Shown piece by piece: positions 60,801 through 64,000 of a stretch of 64,000 nt of DNA. The translations under genes were made by a program, and so were the position numbers. The notes below the pieces were generated by a model that saw nothing but the letters and a program-made list of their open reading frames with translations, was not told the origin of the DNA and searched no databases. Source of the DNA: Amyelois transitella. Taxonomy: Eukaryota > Arthropoda > Insecta > Lepidoptera > Pyralidae. Position 1 is the first letter of the stretch. Each line of letters starts with the position of its first letter. Location of the stretch: positions 8,417,501-8,481,500 of the forward strand of contig NC_083506.1 of NCBI RefSeq assembly GCF_032362555.1, given 5' to 3'.

Positions 60801-63409
60801 TCATAATTTATTCAGATATTGCTTAAAAGTAGTTTCAATAAGTATAATGTAGCCAATCATGAGTTATGAAATACGCAACGTTGAATGACATCATAGTGCA
60901 TAACCGCAGCGCACCCACAACGAGAACACTAGTAGTAGGTAATTTAATTCCTGCGAGTAGTTACCGCGACATTTAAATACAACTCGCAGGCATGGTGAAA
61001 TGGTCCTTAACTGCTACTACTACGATGCATTGTTATTTATCAACGAGCTGTTTACCTACAAACTAAATTGGACTTTAACGCATGTCTGTAGTATGCATGG
61101 CGATATAAGAATTACGTACATAATTAGTTTTGATTGATGACCTAATACATCGTATTTATGTGTCATTATGCGAATAATAAATATTCATTTGAAAAAAAAA
61201 ATACATGAAGGACTAACTAGCGGTGAAGGATTGTATTCAGACTTCAATTTTTTTTATGTATTGATTTCATTTGTCTAACAGGAGTGGGTTGTTGAACTTC
61301 TGTGCCGTTGCCCTTGCGTTGAACGACTGCGGGTACCGGGCGGTAGGCATTCGAATTGACAGCGGAGATTTAGCATACTTATCAGTACTAGCCAGGGAGA
61401 CCTTCGAACAAATTGCTGAGGCTTTTAACCTGCCCTGGTTCGCTAAATTGACGATCGTGGCCTCAAATGACATCAACGAGGAAACCATTCTCAGTCTTAA
61501 TGAACAGGGCCACAAGATCGACAGTTTCGGCATTGGAACACATTTAGGTAGGTCTCCACCTTCTTTGAGAACAACTAAATGTAATCTGTATATATATAAC
61601 CGGCCAAGTGCGAGTTGGACTCGCGCACGAAAGGTTATGTGCCATTATCACATTTGTTACTTAAATTTTAATTTTTTGATATTCACGTTTTTACCTGTTT
61701 ATTAAAATCGAAAAAAATAAAAATAAAAAAGGTCCCGTTGTTACCTTTTAGGTAGGGAACCCTAAAACTATTTATAGAAAATTCAATCTTAAAAAAGTCT
61801 TCGTCAAATTTCCTTTATCGTGCTGAGAGTAAGTACATTTAAATAAAAATATTCATTTAGACTTACTTTTCATCGCTTATTATCTTCTTTATCTGTTTCT
61901 GTCGTCTTGATTACAATTGATGAAGGACATGAAGTATAGTTATCCAATTAGATATCAATTGGCCATGTCATTAAGATTACAGATACTAATAAAATGGTTT
62001 ATAGGTACCTATTTTTCAACCAATTAAAAACTGTTTTTGGGTCACTTGAACAGTTTCCATGAACTAATTAAATCCTGGTTTGGGTAAGTTAGGTAATAAC
62101 ACGAAGCGGCTCCGGTTTTACTTATTATATTGCAGGTTGCAGGGGAACCTAACCCGAATTTACAGGTTTCCTCTTTATGTTTTCCCTCAAGCATAAGAGC
62201 ATAGGTTAGCAATGAAACTTGTCGTAGTATTCAGAAAAAGGTAATGGTACATGTCCTTGTCACATTCTTAATTAAGTAGGTACTAAGTGCATTTATAGTA
62301 TTAGCATGGATAACTTCATACTAATATTATGGATAACCGTACTAATGGTATGGATAACTCCATACTAATATTATAAATGCACAAGGAAGTTTATTTTTTC
62401 CTTAACACAGTTCAACTACTTGGCCTCTATCAAAGTTTCACTTGTTTTTTATTTCATCTTATATATATAATTCGCGTGTCACAATGTTCGTTCCCGTTCT
62501 CCTACGAAACGGCTTGACCGATTCTCATGAAATTTTGTGGGCATATTGAGAAGGTCTGAGAATCAGCCAACATCTATTTTTCATACCCTTAACATTTTTT
62601 TAACTAGAAATTACTTAAAAATTATATGACAAAAAACATTTGCCGGAACAGTTTATTTATATAAAACTCTATTTACGTTACGTGCGCGTTTAAACTCTGT
62701 ATTATTAATAAATAGTATAATGCAACGCGAAAGTTTAAAATCAATTATTTATATATAAATCCCATATGATTGTTTTAAATACATAGTCAATTTACTAATA
62801 ACATACATACATACATATACTCACGTCTATATCCCTTGCGGGGTAGACTGAGCCAACAGTCTTCCAAAGACTGATAGGCCACGTTCAGCTATTTGGCTTT
62901 AAGATAAAATTGAGATTTAAATAGTGACAGGTTGCTAGCCCATCGCCTTAAAAAGAATTCCAAGTTTGTAAGCCTATCCCTTAGTCGCCTTTTACGACAT
63001 CCATGGGAAATAAATGGAGTGGTCCTATTCTTTTTTGTATTAGTGCCGGGAACCACACGGCACTACTAGTAACAATCAGTTTTATTCACTATATTAGCAT
63101 TGTTAGTTAAATTTATTATATAAGCAAATTATAATTTCATATATAGAGCCCAAATGAATGTAAATAAATAATTAATTGGCGCATAGTTCCCTAATACGAT
63201 TAACAAAGTATTTTTTAGTAACTCGATTTTAATTGCCTTTGCTTTATGTTTAATGTTCTATCCACACTATATTTACTACTGACCTTACAGTCACGTGTCA
63301 AAGGCAACCAGCCTTAGGCTGCGTCTACAAATTGGTGGAGATAAACAGCCAGCCGCGGATCAAACTGAGTCAAGATGTCGGCAAAGTCACTATCCCTGGT
63401 CACAAAGAG
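54821..63409 (+). CDS. Naprt: Nicotinate phosphoribosyltransferase, first eight exons (continues off right edge)
   Basis: Cytosolic enzyme of the Preiss-Handler route to NAD: nicotinate + PRPP + ATP gives nicotinate mononucleotide. Eight exons join in phase: 54821-54893, 55787-55957, 56034-56160, 56253-56336, 58599-58726, 59786-60098, 61282-61547 and 63291-63409, 427 codons of an expected ~540. Family blocks in order: [108 protein letters not shown] (215-221, with the His that is phosphorylated in the family), [67 protein letters not shown]. All are intact and the enzyme should be functional. The final exons lie beyond 64000. Introns are loaded with repeats. Confidence 0.95.
56866..57116 (-). 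repeat. Family A SINE-like repeat, full length with tail
   Basis: The best-preserved reversed copy: tail 'atacatacatacatatggtc', 'acgtctatatcccttgcggg', 'gtgacaggttgctaacccat', 'ggtcctattcttttttgtat', head 'tggtgccgggaaccacacgg' 'ca'. In Naprt intron 4. Confidence 0.9.
57430..57575. repeat. Lepidopteran dispersed-repeat fragment
   Basis: 'tcccgtgggatttgcgaaaa' and 'cacgcgggcgaagctgcggg' 'taaaagct' resemble widely dispersed lepidopteran repeat sequence. The 39740 block begins with the reverse-type motif 'ctagttgacgcccgcaactc'. In Naprt intron 4; limits approximate. Confidence 0.5.
57965..58110 (+). pseudogene. Possible P2X7-C-terminus-like domain remnant
   Basis: A frame in Naprt intron 4 reads [20 protein letters not shown] then [20 protein letters not shown]. 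It weakly resembles the end of the P2X7 C-terminal-like domain common in insect multigene families (fRy..Yr.f..w..g..gk..RrviPsCvv..IR..Fp). It lacks the cysteine-rich first half, has no obvious splice signals, and the resemblance is my recollection of a pattern rather than an alignment. Confidence 0.2.
58328..58535 (-). repeat. Dispersed repeat ('cgtgtcacaatgttcgtt' family), copy 1
   Basis: The reverse complement matches 62464-62668: 'gtgtcacaatgttcgttccc', 'cgaaacgg', 'aattttgtg', 'gcatattgaga', 'gccaacatctatttttcata', 'aactagaaat', 'acttaaaaatta'. It ends about 60 bp before Naprt exon 5. Confidence 0.75.
59468..59660 (+). repeat. Family A SINE-like repeat, 5'-truncated
   Basis: 'ggtattcaatttactaaggg' (junction), 'attggcttataaacttagga', 'ctgtcattaagccaaacagc', 'aagactgttggctctgtcta', 'ccccacaagggatatagact' and a TATG tail. 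In Naprt intron 5. Confidence 0.88.
61597..61775 (+). repeat. Dispersed lepidopteran repeat ('ggccaagtgcgagt' type)
   Basis: It starts 'aaccggccaagtgcgagttg' 'gactcgcgcacgaaaggtta' and ends 'ttaggtagggaaccctaaaa', the two ends of a widely dispersed lepidopteran sequence. It begins 50 bp after Naprt exon 7. Confidence 0.7.
62464..62668 (+). repeat. Dispersed repeat ('cgtgtcacaatgttcgtt' family), copy 2
   Basis: 'ttcgcgtgtcacaatgttcg', 'aaacggcttgaccgattctc', 'gaaattttgtgggcatattg', 'agccaacatctatttttcat'. Opposite orientation to copy 1 at 58328-58535. In Naprt intron 7. Confidence 0.75.
62801..63066 (-). repeat. Family A SINE-like repeat, full length with tail
   Basis: Reversed copy from 'acatacatacatacatatac' 'tcacgtctatatcccttgcg' through 'gacaggttgctagcccatcg' to the head 'agtgccgggaaccacacggc'. 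In Naprt intron 7. Confidence 0.9.
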
Positions 63410-63547
63410 GTAATTAAGTTTAATATTGTTAGTGATGCCGTTGTATATTTTATTTACTACTAAAAACAAAACAAGCTTCTATGCTTGTTTAGTAGCGATG
63501 AAACAAACATAGTGTGCAAGCTGCTTATCTTTCCGTGTAAATTGCAA

Positions 63548-63690
63548 AAGTCAAAGGAAAGGCTAATAAATTTAAGATTCTCCTTATAAGCGACGGACTA
63601 GAAATCTCTCACTATTTGAATCTCAATTCCATCATTAAGCCATACAGATAAAAATAAGGATTAAGACGTGATTATATGCATGTATCATAC
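63548..63690 (+). repeat. Family A SINE-like repeat, decayed and internally deleted
   Basis: 'ggctaataaatttaagattc', 'tctctcactatttgaatctc', 'aattccatcattaagccata', then a jump to 'agacgtgattatatgcatg'. In the Naprt intron after exon 8. Confidence 0.7.
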
Positions 63691-64000
63691 AAGCAACAGT
63701 ACTAAAATTTAATCAAGTACCTTCCTATGTAGAAATACATTTATTGCAGTGTTAAACCACCATATTTCAGTGTATGTAAACGAGCAGAATATCTTCCAAG
63801 ATTGCTTATAGAACATAATAAGACATCTTCAGTTTCATAAATATTGACATATCGATAAATTACGTTTACTTTTGCATCATGTGTTGTTAACAATTATAGT
63901 GATATAATTATTCACCAAGGTTTTCCTGCATTGGAAATAGTACCCTAATACCTACCTAGTACAATGCATAAATATTTCTTAAGAACTGAGTATACCTATC

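Overview
The window looks like a moth or butterfly (Lepidoptera) nuclear genome. It is AT-rich, its genes are split by introns with GT..AG borders, and it carries dispersed repeats of the kind common in that order. Gene families point the same way: an insect CYP4-clan P450, an insect GH1 beta-glucosidase-like enzyme, a ZAD C2H2 zinc-finger protein and Yorkie. No species can be named from the sequence alone. All gene models were built by eye from translations and splice sites.

Layout. 163-2910 (-): the first four exons of a CYP4-clan cytochrome P450, which continues off the left edge. 4103-5182 (+): two exons encoding the C-terminal part of an unidentified membrane protein. 5615-10583 (+): a complete eight-exon GH1 enzyme of 508 aa. 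13716-44322 (-): the complete six-exon Hippo-pathway coactivator Yorkie (yki), 441 aa, with a 25.6 kb first intron. 50079-52647 (+): a complete five-exon ZAD zinc-finger protein of 470 aa. 54821-63409 (+): eight exons of nicotinate phosphoribosyltransferase (Naprt), which runs off the right edge. GH1 and yki are convergent, and their likely poly(A) signals lie only about 120 bp apart. The genes do not form a pathway; this is ordinary eukaryotic neighbourhood.

Much of the rest is mobile DNA. A short interspersed family ('family A') has at least 17 copies or fragments. Its tail resembles that of an RTE-like LINE, which is present as a 5'-truncated copy with a 706-codon open reverse-transcriptase frame (45925-48101), two decayed 3' ends and scrambled pieces inside a foldback element (8471-9257) in a GH1 intron. 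Other elements are a hAT-type MITE with an 8-bp target duplication, a pogo/Tigger-like deletion derivative that keeps a transposase C-terminal PHD-like finger, two tRNA-derived SINE families, a LINE 3' end with a 19-bp target duplication, and a repeat with about 125-bp subunits.

I did not find a clearly new biological system. The best leads are the foldback element that captured and shuffled RTE pieces, the RTE/SINE tail relationship, a perfect 62-bp palindrome 0.5 kb upstream of yki, a frame-preserving WW2 cassette exon in yki, and the unidentified membrane-protein exons.
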